This document shows, piece after piece, positions 27,439 through 37,332 of a stretch of DNA of 64,000 bases; positions within the stretch are counted from its first letter, which is position 1; the number at the start of each line of letters is the position of its first letter. Made by a program: the position numbers and the translations under genes. The notes under the pieces were generated by a model that saw only the letters and a list, made by a program, of their open reading frames with translations, had not been told where the DNA came from and did not search any database. Source of the stretch: JBPESN01 sp051710625 (GTDB lineage: Bacteria; Pseudomonadota; Gammaproteobacteria; Enterobacterales; Enterobacteriaceae); NCBI RefSeq assembly GCF_051710625.1, contig NZ_JBPESN010000004.1:28475-92474 (forward strand), given 5' to 3'.

Positions 27439-29228
27439 TATGAGCGACCGTTTTCCATAGCTTCCCGTCCCTTGCCGACAACCGCAATCGACAGGTCGGC
27501 GAGTGCGTCGGCATTGCCAAAACTCGGCGTTTCGGTCATCAGATCCGCCGCTGAGGTCGTTTTCGGGAACGCGATAACATCACGGATATTATCGGTACCG
27601 GTCAGTAGCATTACCAGCCGGTCAAGGCCAAAGGCCAGACCCGCATGCGGCGGTGTGCCGTATTTTAACGCATCGAGCAGAAAGCCGAATTTCTCCTGCT
27701 GTTCCTGTTCGTTGATGCCCAAAATACCAAACACCGTTTGCTGCATGTCGCCGCGGTGGATGCGCACTGAACCGCCGCCGACCTCATAACCGTTAATTAC
27801 CATGTCGTAGGCGTTGGCCACCGCCGATGTCGGCAATGCGGCAAGCGATTGGGCATCGATATCCTTAGGTGCGGTGAACGGATGATGCATGGCCGCCAGG
27901 CCGCCCTCCCCGTCTTCCTCGAACATCGGAAAGTCGACGACCCACAGCGGCGCCCAGCGGTCGGTTACCGTGAGCTGTAAATCCAGGCCCAGTTTCGGAC
28001 GCAGTGCTCCCAGCGCATCGGTGACGATGTTTTTGCGATCCGCGCTGAAGAAAATGATATCGCCATCGGCGGCGCCGGTGCGTACCAGGATCTGCTCAAT
28101 CACCTGCGGCCCGAGGAATTTCGCCACCGGGCCTTGTACCCCTTCCACACCGGCGGCGCGCTGGTTTACCTTCATCCACGTCAGCCCTTTAGCGCCGTAG
28201 ATTTCACTATATTTACCGTATTCGTCAATCTGTTTGCGGCTCAGTTGCGCGCCACCGGGCACGCGCAATGCCGCAACGCGGCCCTGGCTATCGTTGGTAG
28301 GAATCGAGAACACCTTGAACTCCACGTCCTTGACCAGGTCCGCCACGTCCACCAGCTCCATCGGGTTGCGTAAATCCGGCTTGTCGGAGCCGAAACGGCG
28401 CATGGCGTCGGCATACGTCATTTGCGGGAAGAGGCCCAGATCAACGCCGGTAATCTCGCGCCATAAATCGCGAATAAGCCGCTCCATCACCTCCCGCACC
28501 TGGGTTGCGGTCATGAAAGAGGTTTCAACGTCTATCTGGGTGAACTCCGGCTGACGGTCGGCGCGCAGGTCCTCATCGCGAAAACATTTTACAATCTGGT
28601 AGTAGCGATCGAACCCCGACATCATCAGCAATTGCTTGAACAGCTGCGGCGACTGCGGCAAGGCGTAGAATTTGCCTTTATGCACCCGGCTGGGCACCAG
28701 ATAATCGCGCGCACCCTCCGGCGTCGCCTTGGTCAGCATCGGTGTTTCGATATCGAGAAAACCTTCGGCGTCCATGAAGCGGCGGACGAAACTGGAGATG
28801 CGCGCCCGGGTTTTAAGGCGCTGCGCCATAACCGGGCGACGCAAATCAAGGTAGCGGAATTTGAGCCGTTGCTCTTCGGTGTTATTCTGGTTGCTATCGA
28901 GAGGCAGAGGCTCAGAGTGGTTAATGATGGAAAGCTCGGTGGCCAATACTTCAATGGCGCCGGTCGCCATGTCGCTATTGACCTGGCTGTCCGGACGGGC
29001 GCGCACGATACCGATCAACTGCAGGCAGAATTCATTGCGCAGCTCGGCGGCGCGGGCAAAGGCATCCTGGCGGGCGGGATCAAAAAATACCTGCACCAGG
29101 CCTTCCCGGTCACGCATGTCGATGAAAATCAGACTGCCCAGATCGCGACGGCGGTTAACCCAACCGCATAACGTCACTTCCTGGCCAACATGTGACAGGT
29201 TCAGCTGTCCGCAATATACAGTACGCAT
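27438..29228 (-). CDS. aspS: Aspartyl-tRNA synthetase
   Basis: Class II synthetase charging tRNA-Asp. 596 residues from ATG at 29228 (MRTVYCGQLNLSHVGQEVTL): OB-fold anticodon domain, class II motif 2 with YQIVKCFRDEDLRADRQPEF, motif 3 LAFGLDRLVMLLTG. Similar in length to E. coli AspS (590). The open frame continues 84 codons upstream without a family match. It heads an apparent aspS-nudB-yebC-(ruvC) transcript. Frame intact. Confidence 0.96.
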   Translation of the reverse strand: MRTVYCGQLNLSHVGQEVTLCGWVNRRRDLGSLIFIDMRDREGLVQVFFDPARQDAFARAAELRNEFCLQLIGIVRARPDSQVNSDMATGAIEVLATELSIINHSEPLPLDSNQNNTEEQRLKFRYLDLRRPVMAQRLKTRARISSFVRRFMDAEGFLDIETPMLTKATPEGARDYLVPSRVHKGKFYALPQSPQLFKQLLMMSGFDRYYQIVKCFRDEDLRADRQPEFTQIDVETSFMTATQVREVMERLIRDLWREITGVDLGLFPQMTYADAMRRFGSDKPDLRNPMELVDVADLVKDVEFKVFSIPTNDSQGRVAALRVPGGAQLSRKQIDEYGKYSEIYGAKGLTWMKVNQRAAGVEGVQGPVAKFLGPQVIEQILVRTGAADGDIIFFSADRKNIVTDALGALRPKLGLDLQLTVTDRWAPLWVVDFPMFEEDGEGGLAAMHHPFTAPKDIDAQSLAALPTSAVANAYDMVINGYEVGGGSVRIHRGDMQQTVFGILGINEQEQQEKFGFLLDALKYGTPPHAGLAFGLDRLVMLLTGTDNIRDVIAFPKTTSAADLMTETPSFGNADALADLSIAVVGKGREAMENGRS

Positions 29229-29494
29229 TAGGATATCCTTAAAATTCAGCCCGCCAGCGGGTGCCACTGCACGGGCCGGCATTTTAATACTGTCATTATA
29301 AAGGAATTTCAGACACAGCATAAGCCCGTCTGCGTTGCAGGTACGCAGGCCGGTGAAATTAGCGTTTCGTCTCATAAATATTAACAAAATTGATCGTGGC
29401 GACATTGTCACTTCAGGCGTGGAGTAACATACTCTGGGCTGACCGGCGCAGCCGACCCGCCGCTGCCGCGCATCATTCACTCACGGAGACCCGC

Positions 29495-30083
29495 ATATTA
29501 AAGCTCAATCCTTTTCGTAGCGCCCCGGTACTCATCGATTTGCAGGAAGGGATTTTGCCCTTCGCCGGCTGCCCGCACAGCGCCGCGGACGTCGTCAAAC
29601 GCGCCGCCGAACTCGCGCAGGGTTTTCGTGACGCCAACGCGCCGGTATTTCTGGTGCGCGTGGGCTAGTCAGCCGATTTCGCTGACGCGCTGAAACAACC
29701 GGTGGATAGCGCCAGCGGCGCAACCCTGACGGCGAACTGGTGGGACATTCCTGCTGATCTCAAGGCGCAGGACAGCGATATCTGCATCATTAAACGCCAA
29801 TGGGGCGCCTTTTATGGTACCGAGTTGGAAGTGCAGTTGCGCAGGCGCGGGATTGAAACGATTGTGCTGGGGGGAATTTCAACCAATATCGGCGTGGAAT
29901 CCACCGCGCGTAATGCTTGGGAACTGGGCTTTGAGCTGGCGCTGGTGCTGCTGGAAGATATATGCAGCGCACACGATAAGGCCCAGCACGACGGCAGCTT
30001 CCAGTATATCTTCTCGCGCCCCGGCCGGGTGCGCCACAGCGCGCAAGTGCTCGCTGCCCTCGCCGGGGGTAACCCTGGGCGGG
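29495..30083 (+). pseudogene. yecD: Isochorismatase-family hydrolase YecD, broken
   Basis: Cysteine-hydrolase-fold protein of unknown substrate. The expected start codon reads ATA (29495), ahead of LKLNPFRSAP, with a GGAG 8 bases upstream, so ATG was lost. A TAG at 29667 replaces Trp in FLVRVG-TAG-SADFADALK. The rest is good: IIKRQWGAFYGTELEVQLRR, ISTNIGVESTARNAWELGFE. Near AALAGG the natural stop is out of frame, and the frame runs on to 30235 over yecE. Confidence 0.88.
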
Positions 30084-30146
30084 CGGTCAATCCGCCTGGG
30101 GCCGGCGCGTCGGTTACGCAGCCGGCCTCGTTAACACGGAGATGCT

Positions 30147-30962
30147 ATGCTTTATATCGGCTTGCCTCAGTGGCAGCACAGCGGCTGGGGGAAATATGGC
30201 CTGCACACATTGGCGGATTACGCCCGCCATTTTAACTGCGTAGAGGGAAATACCACGCTCTATGCGCTGCCCGATGCCGGGCGGGTACGCGATTGGGGCG
30301 CCATGACGCCGGAGACCTTTCGTTTTTGCTTAGTTCCTCGCCACCATCAGCCCCATCAGGGCGGCCTGCGCCATTTCCAAGCGCCGCTGGCGACATTTTT
30401 CGCCCTGGCGCCGCTGGCGGATCGCATTGGTCAATACTGGCTACAGTTGCCGGTGGCATTCAGCCCGGCGGACCTGGAGAACCTCTGGACCTTTCTTGAC
30501 GCGCTGCCGGCGGATTTTCATTACGGCGTGGAGGTCCGCCATCCGGCATTTTTCACCAAGCAGGACGAAGAACGTACGCTGAATCGAGGCCTGCAGCAGC
30601 GGGGCGTCAATCGCGTTATCCTCGACAGCCGTCCGGTCCATGCGGCCCTGCCCACCTCGTCGGCATTGCGCGCCGCCCAACAGCAAAAACCCCGGCTGCC
30701 GGTGCATGCGGTGGTCACCGCCGACAGGTCTCTGGTGCGCTTTATCGGCGCCGACGATCCCGACAATAACGTCGCACTGTTTCAGCCGTGGCTGGCGCGT
30801 TTGCCTGATTGGTTACAGTGGGGAACGCCATTTTTGTTTATTCATACGCCGGATATTGGCTATGCGCCGCCGCTTGCGCAGCGGTTGTGGCCAAAACTGG
30901 CAGCAGAAATCTCCGCCATTGGCCCGACGCTGCACTGGCCACAGCAGGAAACGCTTTTTTGA
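30147..30962 (+). CDS. yecE: DUF72 family protein YecE
   Basis: TIM-barrel DUF72 protein of unknown function. 271 residues (E. coli 272): MLYIGLPQWQHSGWGKYGLH, FNCVEGNTTLYALPDAGRVR, HYGVEVRHPAFFTKQDEERT, then FLFIHTPDIGYAPPLAQRLW. Good RBS (CGGAG) before ATG. Frame intact, although its upstream partner yecD is dead. Confidence 0.9.
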   Translation: MLYIGLPQWQHSGWGKYGLHTLADYARHFNCVEGNTTLYALPDAGRVRDWGAMTPETFRFCLVPRHHQPHQGGLRHFQAPLATFFALAPLADRIGQYWLQLPVAFSPADLENLWTFLDALPADFHYGVEVRHPAFFTKQDEERTLNRGLQQRGVNRVILDSRPVHAALPTSSALRAAQQQKPRLPVHAVVTADRSLVRFIGADDPDNNVALFQPWLARLPDWLQWGTPFLFIHTPDIGYAPPLAQRLWPKLAAEISAIGPTLHWPQQETLF

Positions 30963-31067
30963 GCGGGCAAAACCCGGGGTACCACCCGCTTTTTTTGCGA
31001 CACTGTCGGCGACTCAGGCTATTATTTCGCACGCGAAAAGCAGGGTAGATAAGGGAGTACTGATAGG

Positions 31068-31463
31068 ATGGTAAGCGCGCTATATGTCGTGCTGGGCGCA
31101 TTGTTGCTGATAAAATTATCGCTGGATGTGGTCAAGCTCAGGACCCAATACCGCGTGGCCACCGGTAACGGCGGATTTTATGAATTACAGACCGCAATTC
31201 GGGTGCATGGCAACGCGGTGGAATATATTCCCATCGGTCTAATTTTATTGGTCCTGCTGGAAATGAACGGCTCGCCCAACTGGACCTTGCACATTTGCGG
31301 GCTGATGCTGATGGCCGGGCGGCTGATGCATTACTATGGCCTGCGGACCCGGGAATATCGCTGGCGGCGCGCCGGCATGAGCGCCACCTACTGCTCGCTG
31401 GTGCTGATGGTATTGCTAGATCTCTGGTTCATGCCCTGGGATGTGGTGCTGAGCTGGCAATAA
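31068..31463 (+). CDS. yecN: MAPEG-family membrane protein YecN
   Basis: A 131-residue inner-membrane protein of the MAPEG family with about four hydrophobic segments (LYVVLGALLLIKLSLDVVK; YIPIGLILLVLLEM; HICGLMLMAGRLMHYYGL; CSLVLMVLLDLWFM). The family motif region RVHGNAVEYIPIGLILL is present. Function in bacteria is unclear. Frame intact. Confidence 0.9.
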   Translation: MVSALYVVLGALLLIKLSLDVVKLRTQYRVATGNGGFYELQTAIRVHGNAVEYIPIGLILLVLLEMNGSPNWTLHICGLMLMAGRLMHYYGLRTREYRWRRAGMSATYCSLVLMVLLDLWFMPWDVVLSWQ

Positions 31464-31550
31464 CACGACCATCCGCTAGCGCGCGGGACACATGCTTTAT
31501 CAGCACTTTCTGATAGAATAGGCGTTTTGTACAACGACGCCTATTTTGCC

Positions 31551-32295
31551 ATGACCCATCGTGATGACCTTTTCTCAGCGCCCATTGCCAGTTTAGGCGA
31601 CTGGACTTTCGACGATCGCGTCGCCGAAGTCTTCCCTGACATGATCCAGCGTTCCGTACCCGGCTATTCCAATATCATTTCGATGATCAGGATGCTGGCT
31701 GGCCGCTTTGCTCGCGCTGGAACGCAAATAATATGATTTCGGCTGCACCCTCGACGCCGCCACGCGCGCGATGCGCCGTACCATCAGCCATGGCGATTGC
31801 CGCATTATTGCGGTGGACAATTTACCGGCGATGATTGACCGCTGGCGGCGCCATATTAGTGCCTTTCGCGCGACGACACCCACGGAAATCATCAAGGGCG
31901 ACATTCGCACGGTGCCCATTGAAAACGCCTCGCAGGTGGTGCTGAATTTTACCATGCAGTTTCTTGAGCCGACGCAGCGGCAAACCTTGCTTAATCGTAT
32001 TTAAGCCGGGCTGAATCCGGGGGGCGCATTAGTATTATCGGAAAAATTCAGTTTTCAGGATCAGCGCATCGGCGGGCTGTTGTTCGATATGCATCATGAT
32101 TTCAAACGGGCCAACGGCTATAGCGAATTGGAAATCAGCCAGAAACGCAGCATGCTGGAAAATGTGATGCTCACCGACACGGTGGAAGTGCATAAACAAC
32201 GCCTGGCCAAGGCGGGCTTTAGTCATGCCGAGCTTTGGTTCCAGTGCTTCAATTTTGGTTCATTGATCGCCATTAAACCGGAGAGCGGGCAGTAA
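31551..32295 (+). pseudogene. cmoA: Carboxy-SAM synthase CmoA, frameshifted
   Basis: Makes carboxy-S-adenosylmethionine from SAM and prephenate for tRNA wobble uridine modification. MTHRDDLFSAPIASLGDWTF to MLAGRFARAGTQI is in frame; the frame then shifts near 31728, just before the SAM motif (FGCTLDAATRAMRRT, E. coli YDLGCSLGAAT). After QTLLNRI a TAA replaces Tyr. HHDFKRANGYSELEISQKRS and AELWFQCFNFGSLIAIK follow to 32295. Confidence 0.92.
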
Positions 32296-33009
32296 GTCAG
32301 TTTGCCGATTTTTATCAGCTTATCGCCAAGAGTCCTCTCAGCCATTGGCTTAATACCCTGCCCGCGCAGCTGAGCGAGTGGGAGCAAACCTCTCAGCACT
32401 TGCAAGTTCAGTCAATGGTTTAACGCGGCGGAACGGCTGCCAATGCTCACCCCCGCACGCCTGGATCTGCTTCACGGCGTTGAGGCGGACTGCGATTCGC
32501 CGCTGTCCGCCGGCCAGCAGGTGGGGATCAAATCTCTGCTGCGCCAGCTCATGCCCTTGCGCAAAGGTCCGTTTTCTTTGTATGGCGTCAGTATTGATAC
32601 CGAATGGCGCTCTGACTGGAAATGGGAACGCGTGCTACCGCATATCGCGCCGCTGGATCATTTGCTGCAATTGAAAAATCAACTGGTCAGCGGCGGTAAA
32701 TTAGTGCTGGAAACGTTGGTCATTGAAGGCGACAGCCAACAGGTCTTGGTGCCCGGTGAGCGCTACGCCCAAATGCGCAATCTCTACTTTATTCCTTCCG
32801 TTACCGCGCTGGCAGGCTGGCTGGAATAGTGCGGTTTTGTTAACCTGCGTCAGGTGGATATGTCGGTCACCAGCACCGACGAATAACGACGTACCGCGCA
32901 GATGCCCAGCGAATCTCTGGCGAATTTTCTCCATCCCGACGATTCGCGGCTAACCGTCGAGGGTCACCCCGCACCGCTGCGCGCGGTGATTGTGGCGGAG
33001 AAACCCTGA
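32292..33009 (+). pseudogene. cmoB: tRNA U34 carboxymethyltransferase CmoB, deleted and interrupted
   Basis: Transfers the carboxymethyl group of Cx-SAM to U34. It begins VSQFADFYQLIAKSPLSHWL overlapping the cmoA end. A frameshift follows near 32410; PFSLYGVSIDTEWRSDWKWE runs to HIAP and then directly to LDHLLQLKNQLVSGGKLVLE, an in-frame loss of about 85 residues that removes the SAM-binding fold (near 32653). In-frame stops at 32827 (before CGFVNLRQVDMSV) and 32884 (DE-TAA-RRTAQMPS) complete the damage. Ends VAEKP, TGA at 33009. Confidence 0.92.
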
Positions 33010-33147
33010 CGCCCCAGGGCGCGCACGATTAATCTGGCGGTGAAGCGCTGATGTCTTAGTACGGCCCCCCGGGGATAGCCCTCGCGCCAGCGTTATCGAT
33101 GTTGCTGATGGCCTGCTCGGGCACGGGCGCGCCACAGTGACCGGGGA

Positions 33148-33176
33148 TAAAAAAAGCCCCAACAAGGATTTTGGGC
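33148..33176 (-). terminator. Terminator of cutC
   Basis: Minus strand: AAGCCC-AAAATCCTTGTT-GGGGCT followed by seven T, about 55 bases past the cutC stop. Confidence 0.65.
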
Positions 33177-33230
33177 TTGGTACTTGCAAGCATTACGTGG
33201 GTTTAAGCGTGTGCGCGGCAAAATTGCTTG

Positions 33231-33984
33231 TCATGCCGGACGCGTCGCAACGGGCAACACGGTCAGCGCGTGTTTCATGTTGGCTACCATCTTACTGTCT
33301 ACACGGTAACGGCTAAATTCATCCGCTTCGCTGCCGGCGCTCATGCTTACGCCCGCTTTACGATAGCGCATGCCGAAGGGGACGAATTGCCCGCTGGAGC
33401 TGTGCAGCTCCTGGATGCTGCTTTGCACGAATTTGTGCAGGTTGGTCAACCGCATGCCCGCCCCCGCCATAATGATTGGACTACGGCTTAGCTCGGTCAG
33501 TTCCCTCAACAGGGCTAAACCCGCTTCAGCGCTTTGCTGCCGACCGGAGCTGAGAATGCGCGCGACCCCCAAATCGGTTAACTGCCGCAGCGCCTGATAA
33601 GGATTAAGACACATATCAAAGGCGCGATGAAAAGTGACGTCCATAGTACCCGCAAGGTACATGATGCGCCGCATACGCGCCAGACTGACGTGGCCGTCTG
33701 CATCGAGCAGCCCAATCACCAATCCCAGAAAGCCCATATCGCGCACCTGCGCGACGTCATTTAGCATTACCTCAAATTCGGCGGCGCTGTAGCAAAAGTC
33801 GCCGCCGCGGGGACGGATAATGGGGTGGACCGGCAACGCGATCGCGGACCGCCTGCAGCGTTCCAAAGCTGGGCGTCAATCCCCCTTTTTTGGGAACTCA
33901 ACAAAGCTCAATCCGGTCCGCGCCTGCTTGCTTAGCCGCTATGGCGCACTCCGCACTATAGCAGCAAACTTCCAGTTTTGGCAT
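33231..33984 (-). pseudogene. cutC: CutC-family protein, broken
   Basis: TIM-barrel protein once linked to copper homeostasis. ATG at 33984 begins MPKLEVCCYSAECAIAAKQA; after DRIELC a TGA occurs where E. coli has Ala, then VPKKGGLTPSFGTLQAVRDR and a frameshift near 33850. PVHPIIRPRGGDFCYSAAEF, VTFHRAFDMCLNPYQALRQL and SPIIMAGAGMRLTNLHKFVQ are well kept. It ends LTVLPVATRPA. Confidence 0.9.
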
Positions 33985-34078
33985 GGTATACTACTCCTTT
34001 CTTGACGGCCCTCATCAGTGGCATAGCACACTATGCCAGCAAACGGCGGTGTTTTAAGTTTTTCAATTGTGCAGGGAA

Positions 34079-35165
34079 ATGACTATGCTATTCAACTTCG
34101 ATGAATGTATCGACCGGTGTCACAGCAATAGTTATAAATGGCAAAAGTACGCCGGGCGGGGTGTCATTCCGCTGTGGGTGGCCGATACGGATTTCCGGTC
34201 GCCGCCCTGTATTATCGAGGCGTTGCACGCCCGTGTCGATCATGGCGTCTTTGGTTATGGAGCGCCGCCAACAGCGCTCAGCGACATTTTTATAGAACGG
34301 ATGCGCGAGCACTATCAGTGGGACGTCAAGGCGGAATGGCTGGTGTTTCTGCCGGGGATGCTCAGCGGCCTGCATCTGGCGGTCCGTTCGCTGACCGAGA
34401 CGGCGGAGGCGGTTGTTATTCCCAGCCCTATTTATCCGCCGTTCCGCGCGCGACCGCCCGTAGCGCAGGTCGTCCACAGCGCCTGGCGCCGATGCGTCTT
34501 GTTAACGGGCGCTGGTGCGTCGACTTCGCCGCCGCCGATCCAGCGCTTTCAGGCGACGAACGCCTGCTGATGCTCTGCAATCCCCATAATCCCGGCGGCA
34601 CCGCCTATCGCCGCGAAGAGCTTATGCAGCATCTTGCCTTGGCACAAACGCACGATCTGCTGGTGTGCTCTGATGAAATCCATTGTGATTTATTACTGAC
34701 CCCGGGCTGCGCCATATCCCCTTCGCCTCCTTGAATGAGGAGGCGGCGCAGCGCAGCATTACCCTTGTGTCGCCCTTAAAAAGCTTCAATATCGCCGGCC
34801 TGGGAGCGTCGGTGGCGGTGATCCCGAACCCGCGTTTACGTATGAAATTCGCCGCACAGCGCGCCGCCAACGCCGCCTGTGCGCAATGGTCAAGCCTGGC
34901 TTTCACAGCAGTTGGACTATCTGCGCGGCAACCGCGACCGGCTGACGGAACGCCTGCGAGAAATGCCCGGCCTGACGCCGGCCGGCCCCGAGACAACCTA
35001 TTTGGCCTGGATTGACGCCAGCGGTCTGGACGTGGACAACCCGCACGCCTTCTTTGAACAGGCGGGCGTCGGTTTGTCCGCCTCAATTTCGGCTGTCCCA
35101 GAACGGTGCTGGATACCGCTTTGGATCGCATGGTCCACGCCTGCCAACAGCGCCGGCGGGCATAG
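34079..35165 (+). pseudogene. MalY/PatB-family C-S lyase, frameshifted
   Basis: PLP-dependent fold-type I enzyme (cystathionine beta-lyase type). It begins MTMLFNFDECIDRCHSNSYK; VIPLWVADTDFRSPP and VLFLPGMLSGLHLAVRSL-like sequence follow. The frame shifts near 34447, again after CDLLLTPG near 34710 and again near 34905. LCNPHNPGGTAYRREEL, LVCSDEIHCDLLL and the PLP-lysine motif SPLKSFNIAGLGAS remain. Natural end DRMVHACQQRRRA at 35165. E. coli has no such gene between cutC and yecM. Confidence 0.85.
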
Positions 35166-35185
35166 CGCTCCGCAGCCCTGGGCCG

Positions 35186-35750
35186 TTAAGGATGCTCGAC
35201 GATAACGATATCGTCGCGGGGCGTAAAAGTAAAATTTCACGGTGACGCGCCCGTCGCGGACCGCCAGCGTGGGATTGGCTAACGTTTCCGCCTGCGCCTG
35301 CGCCTGCGCCTGCGCCTGCGCCTGCGCCTGCGCCTGGCTTTGCTTGATGCGCAGAGTCGGTGAGGCCAGCGCCTTATCCGACAAGAGCGCCGGTGCCCGC
35401 GCAAACAGGGTGTCCGCCTCGCCCGGCAGCACTATTTCGACATGTTCCCATCCTTCATGAGGATAACGCCGCGCGCCGGGCCAGGGTAACTCGATGCAAG
35501 GGATAGTCTGCCCGCCTAAATTCAGCGCCGCCGTCAGTTCAAACAGCGCAATCTGACGGCCGTTAATTTTTGCTTCATGCAAAAGATAACCACATTGAGA
35601 AAAACCGTGATACCACCGCTGTGCCGTGACGTTTTGATGACAGCGCACCGCAATATGATCAATAAGAAAAGCTTCTGGCAAAATACCCAATCTATTAGTT
35701 AACGCACATAGTTCCGCTTCAAAACGCGGAAAATCGATTTTCAAATCCAA
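35186..35750 (-). pseudogene. yecM: YecM-like protein with (QA)8 insert and C-terminal frameshift
   Basis: Conserved protein of the glyoxalase/dioxygenase-like fold, function unknown. It begins MDLKIDFPRFEAELCALTNR; IDHIAVRCHQNVTAQRWYHG and IELPWPGARRYPHEGWEHVE match E. coli YecM. Between LRIKQS and ETLANPTLAVRDG, eight Gln-Ala pairs are inserted by a 6-bp repeat. After VTVKFYFY a 1-base shift moves the frame; the expected tail (RDDIVIVEHP, TAA at 35186) is in another frame, and the present frame runs to 34998. It may still yield a folded protein with a wrong tail. Confidence 0.8.
35289..35336. repeat. 6-bp tandem repeat (CGCCTG)x8 in yecM
   Basis: Eight perfect CGCCTG units (CAGGCG on the coding strand) encode Gln-Ala x8. 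Copy changes keep the frame but change protein length. Confidence 0.92.
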
Positions 35751-35929
35751 TAATTATGGAACGCCGGTTTAATTCATTTTTTTTATTCTTAATTGTCTTT
35801 CCAACTCTCATCGCACCAGCCGTCGCGCCCGGTGTGCCGTGCCGGTCGCCGCTTCGTTCTCCCGGCCAGGGACAGGACTTGGCGCAATTGTAGTGGCCAA
35901 CTAAAACTGGCCACCGCGTTAGCGTTTTT

Positions 35930-36736
35930 CTAGTATCTATTTTCTGATTCGTTTGGTGGCAACCCAGCGTTATATTTATGCGGCCTGAGTGCGCTGTAAT
36001 ATCCCACGATATAGTCGGTAATTTCATGAGCTGCTTCGCTGAAGCTTATGTAGCCCGTTACCGGTATCCACTTGTTTTTCAGACTTCTGAAGAAGCGCTC
36101 CATCGGACTGTTATCCCAACAGTTACCACGCCAACTCATGCTTTGTTTGATCCGGTAACGCCATAGCAACTGTCGGAACTGCCGACTCGTATAGGGGCTA
36201 CCCTGATCGCTGTGGAACATCACTCCGGCTGGTTTACCACGTGTTTCCCATGCCATTTCCAGTGCTTTGATGGTCAGTTTGCTGTCCGGGGAGAACGACA
36301 TAGCCCAGCCCACCGGTTTCCTCGCGAACAGATTAAGAACAACCGCAAGGTATGCCCAGCGTTTCCCGGTCCAGATATACGTCACATCGCCGCACCATAC
36401 CTGCTTTGGCTCCGTTACAGCGAACTGGCGCTCAAGATAATTCGGGATCGCAACATGCTCCTGACCGCCACGCTTATACCTGTGCGTCGGTTGCTGACAA
36501 CTGGCCAGCCCCAACTCTTTCATGAGCCTGCCTGCGAGCCAGCGCCCCATCCGGAAGCCTCTCTGGGTTGCCATAATGGCGATACTTCTCGCGCCAGCGG
36601 CACCATGGCTGATACTGTGTGGTTCATGAACCTGACTGCGCAATACCGTTCGCCTGCCGTCTGGCCTGTCAGGACGACTTTTCCAGTATTTGTAACTGCT
36701 GCGATGAACCCTGAACACGTGGCAGAGTGTGGCCAC
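35930..36736 (-). CDS. IS3-family transposase OrfB (copy B)
   Basis: 268-residue DDE integrase-core protein. Catalytic Asp in WCGDVTYIW, Asp in FHSDQGSPYTS and Glu in SPMERFF are all present with 35 residues between the last two. It ends NESENRY, where copy A reads through Trp (TGG to TAG) for 11 more residues; copy C shares this stop. It probably is made as OrfAB by -1 slippage on the A6G run (36808-36814, minus). Confidence 0.88.
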   Translation of the reverse strand: MATLCHVFRVHRSSYKYWKSRPDRPDGRRTVLRSQVHEPHSISHGAAGARSIAIMATQRGFRMGRWLAGRLMKELGLASCQQPTHRYKRGGQEHVAIPNYLERQFAVTEPKQVWCGDVTYIWTGKRWAYLAVVLNLFARKPVGWAMSFSPDSKLTIKALEMAWETRGKPAGVMFHSDQGSPYTSRQFRQLLWRYRIKQSMSWRGNCWDNSPMERFFRSLKNKWIPVTGYISFSEAAHEITDYIVGYYSALRPHKYNAGLPPNESENRY

Positions 36737-36762
36737 AGGATAATGCGTTCTGAGTTTCCCGA

Positions 36763-37065
36763 TTAACGAGAACTGTTCAGGGAGTCTGACATCAAGAGCG
36801 CTGTAGCCTTTTTTAATGTTTTGTTTTCCATTTCAATGCGTTGTACCTTCTTTTTGAGCTCACGTATTTCGATTTGTTCCGGGGTTATGGGAGAGGCTTT
36901 TGGCGTTTTCCCCTGTCGCTCATCACGCAGTTGTTTTACCCATTTCGTCATCGTAGGAAGGCCGACGTCCATGGCTTTTGCTGCTTGTGCGGCGGTGTAA
37001 TTTTGGTCGACAACCAGTTGAGCGGATTCGCGTTTGAATTCAGAACTAAAATTTCTTCTTTTCAT
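36763..37065 (-). CDS. IS3-family transposase OrfA (copy B)
   Basis: 100 residues, MKRRNFSSEFKRESAQLVVD, helix-turn-helix VGLPTMTKWVKQLRDER, coiled-coil-like IRELKKKVQRIEMENKTLKK. Open GTG-initiated extension to 37101 is also possible. Intact. Confidence 0.85.
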   Translation of the reverse strand: MKRRNFSSEFKRESAQLVVDQNYTAAQAAKAMDVGLPTMTKWVKQLRDERQGKTPKASPITPEQIEIRELKKKVQRIEMENKTLKKATALLMSDSLNSSR

Positions 37066-37130
37066 TGGTGCACCCGTGTTGTTCTGAAGTGAGCATATCA
37101 CCTCTGTTCAGGTGGCCAAATTCAATGTGT

Positions 37131-37155
37131 CACTACACCCACTACAGCCACTACA
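37131..37155. repeat. Three IS tips in a row at the end of copy B
   Basis: CACTACA at 37131-37137 (the IS end) is followed by CCACTACA at 37139-37146 and again at 37148-37155, spaced 9 bases. The 8-mer is the terminal sequence of this IS. Confidence 0.75.
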
Positions 37156-37332
37156 AGAGTACCTCAGAGTAAGAGAGTGCCTCATACCCGCTGCGATGGC
37201 GACGGCGATAACGGACAGTGGCGATTTTCTCCGGGCAGGGTAAACTAAGCGCACCCATAAGGCTCAGGATTTGCCGGACGGCGCGCTACCTTCTAGGTCG
37301 ACGGCGTCCAGGCGGAACAGAAAATTAACACC

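Larger units (their letters stand above)
35889..37137 (-). mobile_element. IS3-family element, copy B
   Basis: About 1249 bp in minus orientation, from TGTAGTGGCCAACTAAAACT at 35889 to GGCCAAATTCAATGTGTCACTACA at its right end. OrfA and OrfB are both open. Flanking bases AAT and CCC do not match, so no target duplication is visible. Confidence 0.92.

Noticed and set aside
35289..35336. Possible CRISPR-like repeat
   Set aside because: The 6-bp units have no spacers and encode Gln-Ala inside yecM. No CRISPR array or cas gene was seen in the window.
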